Made by a program: the position numbers and the translations under genes. Shown piece after piece: positions 1-22,740 of a stretch of 64,000 nt of DNA. The stretch comes from Flaccisagitta enflata (taxonomy: Eukaryota > Chaetognatha > Sagittoidea > Aphragmophora), in assembly GCA_965153355.1 (NCBI GenBank), contig OZ231126.1, forward strand, positions 67,642,001 to 67,706,000. The letters run 5' to 3'. Numbering within the stretch: position 1 is the stretch's first letter; each line of letters begins with the position of its first letter. The notes beneath the pieces are model-generated. The model was not told the origin of the DNA, did no database searches, and saw nothing but the letters and a program-made list of their open reading frames with translations.

Positions 1-72
1 GTGGGAAAACGCGCATTTCCGCCCCTGCCCACCCGTCTGCAACTGGTATTGGCCGTGTATCCGGCCTTGTTC
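1..72 (+). repeat. Hairpin element, tail fragment at window edge
   Basis: CCCACCCGTCTGCAACTGGT and GTGTATCCGGCCTTGTT, the end opposite the hairpin. The hairpin side lies before the window. Confidence 0.7.
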
Positions 73-219
73 CTCTTCTTCTTCATCTCATTCAATCTTT
101 CGCTCATATATTCTACTGTCCTCAGATCAACTTTTTTATTACTTAGAAAAAAGTCGAAGAGACGCAGTCCTTGCGTGCTTCGCATGGCAAAAAATTTGAT
201 TTTCTTCTCGTTCCGCTAA

Positions 220-686
220 CCTAATATGGAGTGAAAAAAATCATGAAGATGACCGTTTTCCTTTTCTCAAAATTCCTTCATCTTCCGTTTTTGTTTTGGC
301 CTTAAAGTTTCTTCAGATTTCCCAGAATTCAGCAAAATCCTGTGTAGTCTCGTTACAAAAGGAACAATTGTTTGTTTTAGAAAATCATGATTTCTGTAAA
401 AATAGATTAAAATATCAGAGCATAAGTTACAAAAGAGCTTGTGAAAAGGCAGATTTGCAATTCTTTAAAGAGCAGAAATTTGTAAAAGCTAATTCAAAGA
501 AGATCAGCATATCTTTTTATCCCACTGCAATATACAAATTAGGCTCTCAAAAACAATTTTCTAAAAAACGGAAGATGAACGATTTTTGATAAAAGAAAAA
601 TGGTAAGGGTCCTAAAATTGGCCACTTCACATTAGGTAAAGAGAACAAAAAGAAATAAGCAACTTTTGCTATGTGAAGCACCCAAA
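220..686. mobile_element. MITE of the GCTTCACATAGC family, left end lost
   Basis: The right end (ACTTTTGCTATGTGAAGC) and interior (TCATGAAGATGACC near 241, CCTTCATCTTCC) match the complete copy at 50868-51355. The left terminus is not recognisable. Confidence 0.6.
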
Positions 687-976
687 CGCAGTCCCTTCGG
701 TCTTTTTGAGTCCTGCGGAGAAAACGGATATCCCTTTGTTTTATGAGGCGTTTCGGAAAGTTTCTGCATTTTTGGGGCAGAATGAGACTACGCATGAAAT
801 TAATCGCGAAGAAAGAGCTAATTCTCCTTTTTCAGATGACGCCAAGCAGAATTCTGTGCGATCAATGGTTTTGGAGCTATGATTTTTTAAATCTTTTTAT
901 ATTTTTTCACATTTTTCCTAAAAACGAAGATCTGAAGAAAGAAGTTAGTTGAAGTCTATTTTAACTTTGAAATGTC

Positions 977-1357
977 CCAGGTGATGATTGTGCATTACGT
1001 CCCATGAAGCGCCCCAAACTTCGACTATGGCTTTCACCAATCTTTCCACAGTTGAGGCTTGGTAAAAAAATATTCCATGCAAAATTTTGGGCCTCTCAGA
1101 TAGCAGGAACCTTCGTTAGGGTGAGGTTGAAGTTTGCATTGAATTAGTATTGGAATCAGTATTTCTATTATGCAAATTTTGTTTCTGCCATAGATTTCTA
1201 TGGAAACTTCATGGTCACCCTAACGAAGGTTCCCCCTATCCCAGAGGCCTGAAAATTTGCATGAGATATTTCTTTACCAAGCCTTGTCAATGGTAAGATT
1301 GGTGAGAGCCAGTGTTTAACTTTGGGGCGTTTCAATTGACGTATTGTGCATCCTGGC
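977..1357. mobile_element. MITE with ~120-150 bp terminal inverted repeats
   Basis: The left arm (~977-1122) and right arm (~1214-1357) are inverted copies. Both contain CCTAACGAAGGTTCC, ACCAAGCCT and GGGGCGTTT or its equivalent. About 90 bp of spacer separates them. No ORF. Confidence 0.7.
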
Positions 1358-1379
1358 AGCACAGTCTCTCTCTTATTTC

Positions 1380-1721
1380 AACTATGGACGCTATGAGAGG
1401 TTTTGTCCGCCAGTCTATCCATTGGTCTGTTGGTCCGTCTGAGTGGAAAAGTGGAAAAACAAGCGATCTAGATGCTTGTGTGTGTGGGGTTGAGGTTGGG
1501 GTGTGGATATGGGTTGGATGCCTCTGTCCACCTATCCGCAACGATATTGAAACCCCATGTTACATGAGGGAAGGGCAGAGAGAGAGAGAGAGAGAATGGA
1601 AGAGAGAAAATGTCAATGGGAGAGAGAAAGAGAGAGAGAAAGAGATGGGCAAACAAAGAGCAAACAGAACAAGTAACCCGGGGTTACAACGATGCGTCCA
1701 CATGCTGGTTAGCTTGTAAAT

Positions 1722-1795
<74 letters not shown>

Positions 1796-1968
1796 AACAT
1801 TGCATCAGCCCAATGTCAGAAAATAAAATGATGAAATCGACTTTGCGATCGTTTGCGATCGTTTTCAACTCGAGCGTGACGGACCGACCGACCGACTGAC
1901 GGACGGACCGACCGACGGACCGACGGACAGACAAAGCCTCTTATAGAGATGCGTGGACGCATCTAAAA
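1380..1968. repeat. Two degenerate hairpin elements around (GA)n/(CT)n
   Basis: 1380-1560 has CTATGAGAGGTTTTGTCCG and a TCCACCTATCCGCAACGATA tail. 1860-1968 (minus) has ACTCGAGCGTGACGGACC and the hairpin AGATGCGTGGACGCATCT. A 70-bp (CT)n run (1724-1793) lies between. Confidence 0.55.
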
Positions 1969-2324
1969 ACATATGTAGAGAGTGGAACAAACCAAAGAGA
2001 TGCCCAGAGAAAAAAAACAATCAACCAGACAAAACACAATCACAAGAAATTCCAAAACCTCGCACTTACGACTTTTTCCCTACGGCGAAAGCTGCCTTTA
2101 TTGGTACTGTATAGTATTGTATTGAAAAAATTACAAAATAAATTACATGTTTTAGAAAAACCCAATACACAAGAATATTGTAAACTCAATACCAAGACCC
2201 AATACAATCGCTCAGGCCTGCTGGCCATGTGGTCCACTGTGGTGGATCTGACTACCCTATGCAACTTGACGCTTTATTCATCAGCATATCCGTTTTGGAA
2301 AAGCGCAAAAGGGTAGTGATGGAT

Positions 2325-2567
<243 letters not shown>

Positions 2568-3419
2568 GCACTATGCGTTAAACCTTCTCTAAAAAAAAAA
2601 TCACCTAAAATCATTATCTGTTGTCCAGTTAACATTACCACTGTAAAAGTATGGACATAGAGAGATGAAGTAACAGATTCCAGCCTCTCGTTCCAACCGG
2701 AAGTCGGTTCTGCAATGTAATTGGTGACACTTTGACAATTGTCACCCTGGTGACAATTTTTAGCCAACTTGGAAATTGACAAATTTTAAGAATTTTTTTT
2801 TTTGAGAAGGTAGTTCAAGGTTTGACCTAACGAATTTCAGTTTGACCTAACCTTGTTTGCTGATTTTTATAGCTTAAAAAAAAAAAAAGAAGATGGTTAC
2901 TACGGGCCATTTTCATGGAAAACAGGCGGGTAGGCTACTTCTTTTTTTTATTGACACCAAACCGCAAAGAGATAAGGCAAAAAGTTGGACTCAGTAGAGG
3001 AGACATCTAACTGTATTTCCCCAAAAATTTTTTTGAGGTACCCCTCTTTATAGTCGATTTATACAAAAAAAACCGATTTTTTCAATTTTTGAAAAAATTC
3101 CCCATTATAATCCTATGGGGCCCGGAAAAAACATAATTTACTCATATTGCACGCCTTTCAAGAGATCGGTTCAAGCCTCATGAAAACAGCAGCTCATGAG
3201 ACTTAGTATGGTGTTCCCAAAGACTATGGGGCAGGCCGGAAAAATGCGCGCAAAAAAATCCGTATTGTAGGAAGCCGGTAAGTGCCTTATGTATTCAAGA
3301 ATGAGAAATCTTTTATTTTCAATTTTCCCCTCTTGATGATTTTGCGTTACATCCTCAACTTGGCTACCTTATAGTTGATATACTCAACATTGGTTGAGGT
3401 GAAGATGATGTTTTCTAAA

Positions 3420-3510
3420 TCTGTCCTTGACTTGTCCTTGACTTGTCCTAGACTTGTCCTAAACTTGTCCTAGATTTGTCCTAGGCTTGTCCAAGACAGT
3501 TTGATTTGTC
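3420..3510 (+). repeat. 11-bp minisatellite (ACTTGTCCTAG)
   Basis: Eight or so units of GACTTGTCCTA with variants. A related unit in the opposite sense (AAGGACAACTC) occurs at 10055-10130 and again around 10255. Confidence 0.8.
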
Positions 3511-3559
3511 CTAGACTCGTAAAGCACTGAATATGTTGTAGAGCTGATGTTTGAACCGT

Positions 3560-3561
3560 TT

Positions 3562-3617
<56 letters not shown>

Positions 3618-3691
3618 GATATTGTTGATATTGTTGTTGATATTGTTGATATTGTTGATATTGTTGTTGTTGTTGTTGTTGATATTGTTGA

Positions 3692-3763
<72 letters not shown>
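3560..3763. repeat. (TTG)n trinucleotide run
   Basis: About 200 bp of TTG with six ATTGTTGAT-type interruptions in the middle, in the 5' part of the transposon before exon 1. Confidence 0.95.
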
Positions 3764-4004
3764 GCATGTTGTTCGCTGTAAATTCTTTTGACGTATGTGC
3801 CAAATTTACATTGTTTATGCTCCAAATCAAATTGATTGCTAGAAAATCTAAAACACGGCTCAAAACACTAGTTGCTGCTGTAACCAGATCGCTCAACTTA
3901 CAGACTGACGACGGGCGTTTACAATAGAAATGCCGATAAAAAAAGGTGTCACATTTATGTCCTAAGCTTCTCCTGACACCCGTGAGTGGGAATGACGCGA
4001 CAAG

Positions 4005-9187
<5,183 letters not shown>

Positions 9188-11029
9188 GAAAGCCGCTTGC
9201 ATCTCTCAACTCGACTTTTTTGAGAGTCTTTTACGCAATTCGTGTGCCACGTAAAACTATCTCTTTACTCGTAGTAGGCATTGACAAACTCTACATTCCA
9301 ATTTCCACCGCATGAATAGCCTCATGATGTTTTCTGTGAGATTTGCTGATAGGTTTTTTTTTATCAACTCGACGAAAAAAGTTCCCAAGTTACCCCTCCC
9401 CCCCCCACCTTTCCCTCTTTCCCCTTCCTGGTTGTTTTTTTATCAATCGTTATGGTGGAGTTTTGTTTACTCAAATTTTTTAGGTTACTCGTTTAAAAAC
9501 TACCTAGCCCCTTCAATCAAATATGAATCTTCTATCGAAAATCTCTAAATTCTTGTATGAAATGTGCAATATCAGAGATAACGTTATCATTGGTATTTCA
9601 TTTTGAGACGATTTATCAATACAATGACCAACTTTTTTTCAAATGAGTTTCATGATTATTGTGCTACTTGTACCTATCATACAGGCTTTCCATAAAAACT
9701 GGCCTCAGAGAATAGTCCGGATGCTTTAGGGCTGCGAATTGGACCAGGACCTTTTAGTACAACATGAAGGGTTCCCAGCGACAATGCGGGCGGGGGGGGG
9801 GAAGGAGTGGGTTGCTGGAGGGAAGGTTGCAACTGAGAAGATCGAGATCTGTGAATGGTTGAGTTCTTAGTCGCGGGCACTCAAGTATACATGTTGCCAT
9901 GAGGGTCCGTAAGTCCGTCCGTCCACCCATCCATTCATCTGTCCATCCATCCGTCTGTCCCTCAAATCTTTCGAATTTCGAGTCTTGCCATGTTTCCGGC
10001 CTTGTTTAGAACAGAAATTAGCTCTTTCAACAGACAACTTCAGGGTAACTCGAGAATATCTCAAGGACAACTAAAGAACAACTCAAGGACAACTCAAGGA
10101 CAACTCAAGGTCAACTGAAAGATAACGCAAGGACAGTTTCACAACAACGCTAGGACCTCTAAAGTGTTTTTTTTAGTCAGGATTGAGGAATTTTAGCAAT
10201 GACGAATTGATTCTTTAGATTTGGTTATTACTCTTAGATGAACTCAGGACTTCTTTAGGACAAGTCCAGGACAACAATAGGACAACCTAGACTTTTATGG
10301 GATTTGATTCTGACATCTCGTAGACAGATGAGGCAATGTAAAGCAAGCATCTTATGGCCAATTGGTGAGGATAGTGTTACAGGATCTTGCAAAAATGTGC
10401 ACCATGACATCCTGATAAGGAGATGGGACTTGACGGCTTTCTACAATACGGATTTTTTTGCGCGCATTTTTCCGGCGTGCCCCATAGTATTTGGGAACAC
10501 CATACTAAATCTCATGAGCTGCTGTTTTCATGAGGCTTGAACCGATCTCTTGAAAGGCGTGATTGAATTTTCTCCTAATCCGCACAGGATCTGATCCCGC
10601 TTATCCTTGATTTTAGATCAATTTTTCGTGATCTTTCTAGCCCTGAAAAAACTTTGGAGGTACCTCTGCCCAATTTGGCACAATAGCAACCCCCATTTTC
10701 ATAGGATCAAAATCCTGGCAGCAGCCTCAGAGTCCCGAGGTGTTATTGCCAGAGGTATGAGCATTAATGAAGAAAAAAAAGTATCATTTACTTTAAGTAC
10801 TGAATAGGAATCAGAATACTAGCTTCTAACAACATAGTTTTAAGTTAAAACAAAAACAAAAATCACCAAGAAGCTGAAACTCTATCGGTAGAAACCGAAG
10901 TTTGCGCTAACTGCAATATGCAAATAAGATTGAAGGACAAATTGGCGCGATTTAGAACTAATTGAATTCCTAGAAGGATTCTTCCAGCACTTATCACAGG
11001 GAATGTTTTGTAGAGGAATGGTAAAATGT

Positions 11030-11465
11030 TTGCAATGTTTTTTCTGCTGATGGGCTGGCAGATGGGGTGACAGATAGGGTGACGGATGGTGTGACAGATG
11101 TTGTAACAAGTGGGTAAAAGATGGGAAACAGGTACAGTTACTGAAGCAAAAGTACTTGTATGTATCTGTTTTAGAAACATCATTTGGATATTGTTTCTGG
11201 GATAGTGCAAGAGGTAACAGATTTTTCTACAGATGTGGTGACAGATGAGTGACAAGACCTGAAGACATGGATGTGACAAGAATAGTGGCTGTGGTCACTG
11301 ATGGGGTTACAGATGCATAGCCGCAGCAGTGACTGTTTATGATCATCCTTGTGTTTGGTAACAGTATTTCTAGGTGAAATAGTGACAGATGGGGTTACAG
11401 ACAGGGTGACAGATGATAGGACAAGTTAGGTGACAGATGAAAGGACAAATGGGGTAACATAGGAG
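11030..11465 (+). repeat. Degenerate GGTGACAGATGG minisatellite
   Basis: Loosely periodic 11-12 bp units such as GGGTGACAGATAG and GGTTACAGATG at 11050-11115, 11228-11320 and 11383-11465, with unrelated DNA between. Confidence 0.6.
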
Positions 11466-11741
11466 GTAACAGGTTTTATTGTTTATGATTGAAGCTTGGC
11501 AAATTTGATTGTCAATAGACATCCTTTTATGCAAATTACTGAATAAGGAGTGATGCTTCATATTCTGCAGCAGTGCTAACTACTAAACCTCATTACAAAT
11601 AACACATTAAAGACCTGCAATTGTAAGAAATACTGACTATCTTCTTCGGTTGGAAGGCTTATACTGCTTTCTCACTTTGTTATAGAGCAGACAGGAAGGA
11701 AGAAGAAGAAAAGTTGGACAAAAATGGGTAATACATGAAAA

Positions 11742-11897
11742 CAAGGCCGGATACACGGCAATCCAGTCGCGGACAGTTGGGCAGGAGCAGTAATGCGAAA
11801 ACCGCTCGGAATTCAAAAATGTGACGGACCGACGGACCGACCGACCTACCGACCTACCGACCGACACGGCAAGGTGTAGAGTCGCGTGTCCGCGACT
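11742..11897 (-). repeat. Hairpin element, type B
   Basis: CAAGGCCGGATACACGGCAA, arm AGTCGCGGAC, GACC-type core, ACACGGCAAGGTGTAGAG and hairpin AGTCGCGTGTCCGCGACT followed by AAAAA. Confidence 0.75.
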
Positions 11898-11989
11898 AAA
11901 AACGCTGAACCCAATAAGCTCTATACTAATTCAAAAACAAATTTAGGTGAAAGAGGCCCAAGAAGAGGGGTGTGAGTGGCCATATGGAA

Positions 11990-12480
11990 TATTTCATGGG
12001 GGGGGGGGGAAAGATGTAGAACATACTGCAGCACTAAGAAAACATACTACTGAAAAATGAGAACATGCTACTCCACCACCACCTACTCCTCTTCTTCCTC
12101 TACCTCCTCCTCCTTCCCCTCCTCCTCCTTCACCACCGTCAGATACATTTTGAGTCCATACTATTTGTAAACCTGACTTTTTCATTACCTTTTGCAGCTT
12201 TTTTTTAAGCCGCCACCACTGCCACCACCACCATCACCATCACCACCAACACCTCCACCGCCACCACCACCTCCTCTACCACCTCCTCCTCTACCACCAT
12301 CAGTGAAGTTTCACTTTTTTCCCATCTTAGAGACCTGGCATCATTAATATTAACCCAATGACCTGAACAACTTTCACTGTAGCCACCACCGCCACTACCG
12401 CCGCCACCACTGCCGCCACCACCACCACCAACACACCACCACCACCACCACCATCACCGCCTCCTTCACCACCCTTTAAT
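11990..12480. repeat. CCACCA/CTCCTC-rich low-complexity DNA
   Basis: Clusters of (CCA)n, (CTC)n and (ACC)n at 12060-12140, 12210-12300 and 12380-12470. No frame stays open across the clusters, so I do not call a coding exon. Confidence 0.7.
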
Positions 12481-12932
12481 TCGAGCCAACAATGTAGCCA
12501 TAAAACAAAAACAAGTTACTGCTTACTCTAATTACTTTGGGAAATTCAACTGAAAACGCACTTTGATCTCATTTGCATATTGCAGTCGACATCTAATCAT
12601 GTTGGTTTCTTATATCGGTACGCCATTATGGACACAACATTCACTTTTAGTGCAGAATTTGGTCATTTAGACCTCTCTTTTCATTATCACGTACATAATG
12701 TAAGATTTTAACAAGTAATCAAACTTTTCATTTTACTCAATGAAGAATTTTGAACTACAAAAAATGCAAAATCGATGCCACTGGCCAATTCCATGTAGTT
12801 TTTCGTCTCTGAGGGGCTGGAAGTCTGTTATTTCCCTCTGAAATGAGTTTAGTTACACTCAGAGAGGTACCTCGAACATAAAAAACATATGATATTATGT
12901 TTATTTTTTTAGAGAAAGAATGGGCCAAATTA

Positions 12933-12937
<5 letters not shown>

Positions 12938-12985
<48 letters not shown>
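12938..12985. repeat. (CT)n run upstream of stomatin exon A
   Basis: Pure CT, ~48 bp, sense-strand pyrimidine, 78 bp before the acceptor. Confidence 0.95.
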
Positions 12986-12987
<2 letters not shown>

Positions 12988-13063
12988 GACTTAAGCTTTT
13001 TCAGGGGACACACGGCTCGATGACGTCATGATAATACATTTTCTATGTTGACATTTTTTACAG

Positions 13064-17111
<4,048 letters not shown>

Positions 17112-17210
17112 CGAAACTGACAAGTGGCCTAAGATTTATTGGTGTGCATTTTATTTTTCAATTATAAGAATTATCATTTCAAAACCTGCTCACGTAATTG
17201 ATGCCTTTTT

Positions 17211-17365
17211 AGCTGCGGACACGCAACTCTATATGAGGCTTTGTCCGTCCGTCCGTCTGTTGGTCCGTCGGTCCGTCCGTAATGATCGGGTTGGAAAGTG
17301 TGAAAACGCGCATTTACGCCCCTGCCCACCCGTCCGCAACTGGTGGCCGTGTATCCGGCCTTGTT
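17211..17365 (+). repeat. Hairpin element, type A, downstream of stomatin
   Basis: Starts AGCTGCGGACACGCAACT (one mismatch in the stem), with distal arm GTCCGCAACT and tail GTGTATCCGGCCTTGTT. Confidence 0.75.
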
Positions 17366-18190
17366 TTCATCTTAGCTATTATGATATTGATGATGTTCTT
17401 GCGATTGAGTATATAGCCCAGTTTTTATTGTCTTCTCATTGTCAACACTTTTCCGCAAATGTTTACTACCATTTTAAAGGATCAACATTGTTCGCACGCA
17501 ATGCTTGAGATTGCAATTGCATGACCTAAGTAAAACTACGTAGTTTGTATGTGAATGCAATTGATCTCAGCTGCTTTTGTCTGAAACAATTGAAGTAGTG
17601 ACCGCGAATCTTATAAATTTTAAAACATTTTTATCACAACCTATCAGTTATCGTATCAGCATAGGTAAGGAATAAAGGTGTGCTGATGCTGCTGTTGCTG
17701 CAGCAGTTCTGAAGAAACATCACCCCAACAACCCCATCGACTGGTGCAACACATAGCAGGATCATCACTACGTGTATCGTAATATTCATTTCAGAAGACA
17801 CATTAATATACACAAGTGGCCTGATTTGCCCCTGGCCCGATTTGCCCCACCCTCCCCTATAAAAGCACATTATTGCTTGTCCAATAAAACTGACACGTTA
17901 TTCCTACACTTTGCATCCATGACTTAAATCATCTAACGATGCATGTTTATCATGTTCTTAGTATTATACAATGAACTTGTTCACTGTGATCAGCTCTTTT
18001 TCACCCTGTATTTGTTACATTTTCTACCGGTAGGTTTTTTCTACGACGCAGTAGTCAACTTTTATACAAGAGTTTGTTTTTGTTGCGGTTGTAAAACTTT
18101 TTATTTGTCGCTTTGAATTTGCTTTTCAATATACATAACGTTTAAACTCTTCATTGTGATTATCATGCTCCTTAACCATATTTTACTATT

Positions 18191-18191
<1 letters not shown>

Positions 18192-18229
<38 letters not shown>

Positions 18230-18258
18230 GTCAGTCAGTCAGTCAGTCAGTCAGTCAG
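18192..18258. repeat. (GAAA)n then (CAGT)n
   Basis: Nine GAAA and about seven CAGT units, then a short GAGA. Confidence 0.95.
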
Positions 18259-18496
18259 AGAGAGACAACGATGGGTTAGGGGGTTGTTCTTAATTAGGAG
18301 GCATTCAATAAATCTTGATATGACACTTATCCGACGGCATTTAAGTTATTCGTACTATTTTTCAAACATTCATCAGCCGTTTTAGGTTGGATTTCGTGAC
18401 CTTGACTATTCCAATTTCTCTAAATTTAGGTCAAAATCTAAATCCACGAGAGTGCTACGCGTCTCTATAATCCACTTTTCGGTCCGTTGGTCCGTC

Positions 18497-19098
18497 GGTC
18501 GGTCCGTCACAATACTGTTTAACAGGTCGCCCAAGGGCAATATATGGTCAGCGATACCCGTTGCCCTGCTTTGAGTGATTGTGAATTGGAGTGAGGGGAA
18601 GCAGGGCAGCGGCCCCGAAGGGGACGAAGTCCTGTAGAACACAGGGGGACTTTCGTTTGTCTTGCCTGAAGTGGATGAGATGCTACATAGAGGGCTGACT
18701 GAAGGCCTTCAAGAGCTTAAACTGAGGTCTAAGTCTAAGAAGGCTGATGTAAGGCCTGAGAATGCCAATTGGGAGCTTGGGAGGGCTGACTTGAGGCTTG
18801 AGAGCAAAAATTGAGGCTTAGATGGCTATTATGAGGCCTGAAAGGCCTAATTTGAGGTCTGAGAGGCCCGGCTTGAGGCCTGAGAGGCTGGATTTTAGGT
18901 CTGAGAGGCTGGATTTGAGGCCTGAGAGGCTGGATTTGAGGCCTGAGATGCCAGATTTGAGGCCTGAGAGGCCAGATTTGAGGCCTTAGGGGCCTAATGG
19001 GGGGGGGGACGAACGAACTAACTAACGATCGAACAAACGAACGAAAGTCCCCTGTGTTCTACAGGACTTCGTCCCCTTCGGGGCCGCTGCCCAAAAAG
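18497..19098. mobile_element. Foldback element, copy 2
   Basis: GGGCAGCGGCCCCGAAGGGG followed by GTCCTGTAGAACACAGGGGG at the left is answered by its inverse at 19050-19098. Between them lies a ~20-21-bp GAGGCCTGAGAGGCTGGATT minisatellite (18660-18990). Confidence 0.7.
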
Positions 19099-19383
19099 CG
19101 TATCAAACGTTGTCAAGACATTTTAAAGGTATTAGGGTACCAATATGAATTTGATGGCTAATTCAAAGGTCATGTTGAAAATTTTAGTCTGTCTGCCTGT
19201 CCGTTTGTCTGACCTTTTGTGAAAATACCGACGCACGCGATTTCAATGACCTTGTTTTTTTGCTTTTGTAACGAATTTTTAACCGCAAACCTACCCCTTC
19301 TCCGTCTATCATGTGTAAAACGAGCCGCGCTTGTACTTCTCAATATTCCTCTCGGACAAACCTGATATTTGAGTAAGATAAAT

Positions 19384-19602
19384 GACGCGAGGTCACAATA
19401 ATGTCGCGGACGGGTGGGCGGAGGCGTCCAACCCACATCCACACCCCTACCCCCAACCCCTTCCCGCACACAATCAACTAAAACGCTTGTTTTTCCACAT
19501 TACGACACATGCTCACCGATGGACAAAGTCAAACGCAGACGGATGGACGGACCAATGGACGGACAAATCTTCCTAGAGAGTTGCGTGTCTGCAACTAAAA
19601 AT
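19384..19602 (-). repeat. Hairpin element, long-body variant
   Basis: GACGCGAGGTCACAATAATG, GCGGACGGGTGGGCGGAGGC, AAAACGCTTGTTTTTCCAC, a (GGAC) core and the hairpin AGTTGCGTGTCTGCAACT then AAAAA. A similar copy lies at 24565-24790. Confidence 0.65.
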
Positions 19603-20005
19603 GTAGAACTTAAAACAGCCCTTACCCAAACCTAATCCCCAACCCTAGCTCGTTTTGGCCACCATTCTAAAACATGCAGCTGTGGTGCTCATTGGGATGA
19701 GAGGCTCAAACTTGGCAACAATTCTTCGGCTTCCGCAATTGAGAGTCAGTTACCAATTTACAACACGCTCTTACACAGCCCATCTGAGGAGCTGATTGAG
19801 AAGTGGACACCTAAGTTCACATCAAGTGTTTCTCAGTGTCCTATATTAAAAACTTAAATGTCCCGTCGTGGATAGGCATGACTGGCCTCGTGCGTTCTTT
19901 TTATTTTTCTTTTTTAGTTGTGGACACGCAACTCTGTAAGATGCTTTGTCCATTCATTGGTCGGTCCGTTGTACCATTGGTCTGTGGTGATTGAGTCAAA
20001 AGTGG

Positions 20006-20052
20006 GAAATAGTCGCAAAAGCGTTAGATGGTCAGCGGTACCCGTTGCCCCT
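20006..20052 (+). repeat. Foldback-element end fragment
   Basis: AGTCGCAAAAGCGTTAGATG then GTCAGCGGTACCCGTTGCCC, the intact terminus without the body. A second body-less fragment (GGTCAGCGATTCCCGATGCC) lies at 21302-21345. Confidence 0.65.
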
Positions 20053-22575
20053 ATGTGAGTGTGTGGATCTGCCCACACGTCCAAAGCGATATTGTGACCC
20101 CGCGTCACTTGTTTTGTCCTGACTTTGTTCAATTGTACTAACATTTATAACATGATATCTGTCATGTTAATGGTCTCGATGAATATTCTTAAAACCCATC
20201 TAATCCCACCCTGATGGTAAAAAAACAAAACACCTAGCGCTTTTTCATCTCACTCAGCTCACCTACAGACAGTGTCATATTAACAAGAAGAGTTTGTTTC
20301 GCGAAAGCAGGTTGGTGGCTCAGTCAAATTAGTATTGAAGCGAGGGTCTTTAAAAGCAGATCCTCAGTTCAAAACCAGTAATGAAGTCAGGAGTCAAACT
20401 CGCTCTGCAGCTCCCTAGCCCTAGGTCTTGAAAGAGAAAGTCTTTTTTCTTGCGACAACTCGACAAGCACAATCCGCTTTTACCCTTTAATTAAGAAAAT
20501 GGCTAAAAAGAGTATTAAATATGATTTTTTAATCCGGTTTTTTTAACTAGACTACTAATTAGGCAAAAAAAAAAAATAGATCCCCCAAAAATTCCCTTAA
20601 TGTCAATGGCAACCCCCCACCCCAAAAAAACAACCTGTTTTGGGGGTTGGAGGGGGGGGAATTCATGATCTCAGAATTACTTGAAATTTTTTTTGGATGT
20701 AGAGGAGACCCAGGGCTATCTGTAGGTACCTTAATTTCATGTGTGAGACAAAATTCTTTGGATTCATGTAGTACCAAAGTTGGCCCAATGGTCAACTTTT
20801 GGGTATATTTTTTACTTTGACAGCAAATTTGAGGGGTCTGTACCCCCTAAATACCCTTTTTTCACTTCAGAAATGACATCCTTAGGGTTCTTTGAAGTGA
20901 TATGCAAAAAATTAGGGATGAACCCCAAAGAACTCCTGAGCAATTTTGAGTCTGCCAAAAATAGGCTTATTTTGTTAACGTTGAATCGAAAAAATGAAAA
21001 ATGGGTATTTTTTGAAAATTGTAGTTACAAAGAAAAAATTGGACTTTCTTTGAAGCTAATACAATGAGTAACACAGCCTAAGGTACAAAAAAGGAAGTGG
21101 TAGTGCAGGAGGAGGAGGAGGAGGAGGAGGAGGAGGTGGAGGTGGTGGAGGAGGAAGAGCAAGAGGAGGAGCAGGAAATTAGCAAAGAGAGAAATCCTAA
21201 GTATTCTAATGAAGAAGAATATGATAAAGAAAGAAATAGAAAGGTTCATCATGATGATAATCAAAAGGAGGAGGAGGAACAAGTCATCGAAGGATCGCAC
21301 ATGGTCAGCGATTCCCGATGCCCTGCTTGGAGTAGTAAGGGGATGCTTGATAATAGATAGTTACTTTTTAGGTAAATTTTGATAGATTATGCTCAATAAA
21401 GCACTTATCAAAGCACCAATGAAATTTTAACACAAAAAACGTCAAACATAGTACTATAAAGGAAAATTGATCTCATACCATAAACTTGATGCATATAGGA
21501 ATGTAAGCTTAATACTTTTCCCACTATGAGATTGATCACCCTGTAGTTCTCTTCCCAAATCGATTGCAGAGAGAACTATGTTTTTCAAAATGCAAAGTTT
21601 CCCTGTGTTTGGTTTTCTTAGAATTTAGACCACAGAAAATGAAAAAGATTGTAAGTAGAAATTCGCTGAAAATGATCATTTTACTGCTTGTTTTCACTAG
21701 AATTGCATAGTTCAAATTACTTTTTAGGTCAGAATATGACATTAAGGTATATACCAAGTGTCTAAAGAGACAATTTGTTCGCAAAAAGCATTCCAGCTTC
21801 ATTGTTGGCCTCAGCGGCATAGGAGAGTAAAGATTTTACAAAATGGGTCTCACATATCTCTCGCGATATTCCTTTTATAACAAAATGTTCGTTATCAAAT
21901 CGCTTGCTACACGATTCTTTTGGAGGGTATGTCCGAAACTCAGTATAAGAGGGTATGCCCGTTGGTCCGTCGATTGGTATCCATTTATCTATGACCAGCC
22001 CTGATTTTAGAGCGGGCCCGCGGGCCCGAGGCCCGCATTCTTGCTGTCGGGCCCGCTATTTTTCCTAGCTGCGGGCCCGACGGGCCCGCTGTCATTCTGC
22101 TTGGCATTTTTCCAAAAAAAAAGAAATGGTGATAATTGCTCCTAGATCTTTTGAAAGCATGTGTTCCTCCACGTCCACATGCCGAGTGTGAAATGATCAT
22201 TGAGAGATGTGCACTTTCTTTTTATCTGCTTCGTTTCTGTGGGTTGGTTGGATGGTCTGTTTGTTGGTTGATTGGTTGGTTGCTCCATGACCCAATTCTT
22301 GATACTGCACAAAACAACTGATTCCGACCTCTTTCTTCAATCCTGTAAGTCCTGGTGCAAAACAGCGTCAAATTTGACAAATCGTTCTGATCTGTGAAAG
22401 AATATGCTGCCATGCAGCGGAAATATAAAAAAAACTTAAGTCTTATGCATGCTTTATACTCCCTAAATTGATTAAAAAACGGTAAAATGACCAATGGTAT
22501 TGATTTGGCATTAGTAAAGTCGCAGCATACTCAGTGAAACAACAGATTTCTTTAAAAAGAATTGCACGGAAAACC

Positions 22576-22740
22576 TTGACATGTCTCGCGTGAAAAACCG
22601 AATCTGTCTCTGAATGCAAAATTTTGCATTTCTAAACACATGGCCTGTTTCTTAAAAGTGTTTAGACTGATGCCATGTTTTTCAAAATGCAAAATTTTGA
22701 ATTCAGAGACAGATTCGGTTTTTCACGCGAGACATGTCAA
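22576..22740. mobile_element. MITE with ~50-bp terminal inverted repeats
   Basis: TTGACATGTCTCGCGTGAAA at the left is matched by its inverse at the right. Inversion continues through the AATCTGTCTCTGAAT segment to AAAATTTT. It lies within the hAT-like element. Confidence 0.75.

Noticed and set aside
12185-12475. CCACCA-rich block as a Pro/His/Thr-rich exon
   Set aside because: Stops interrupt each frame between clusters and no homologous domain is visible.
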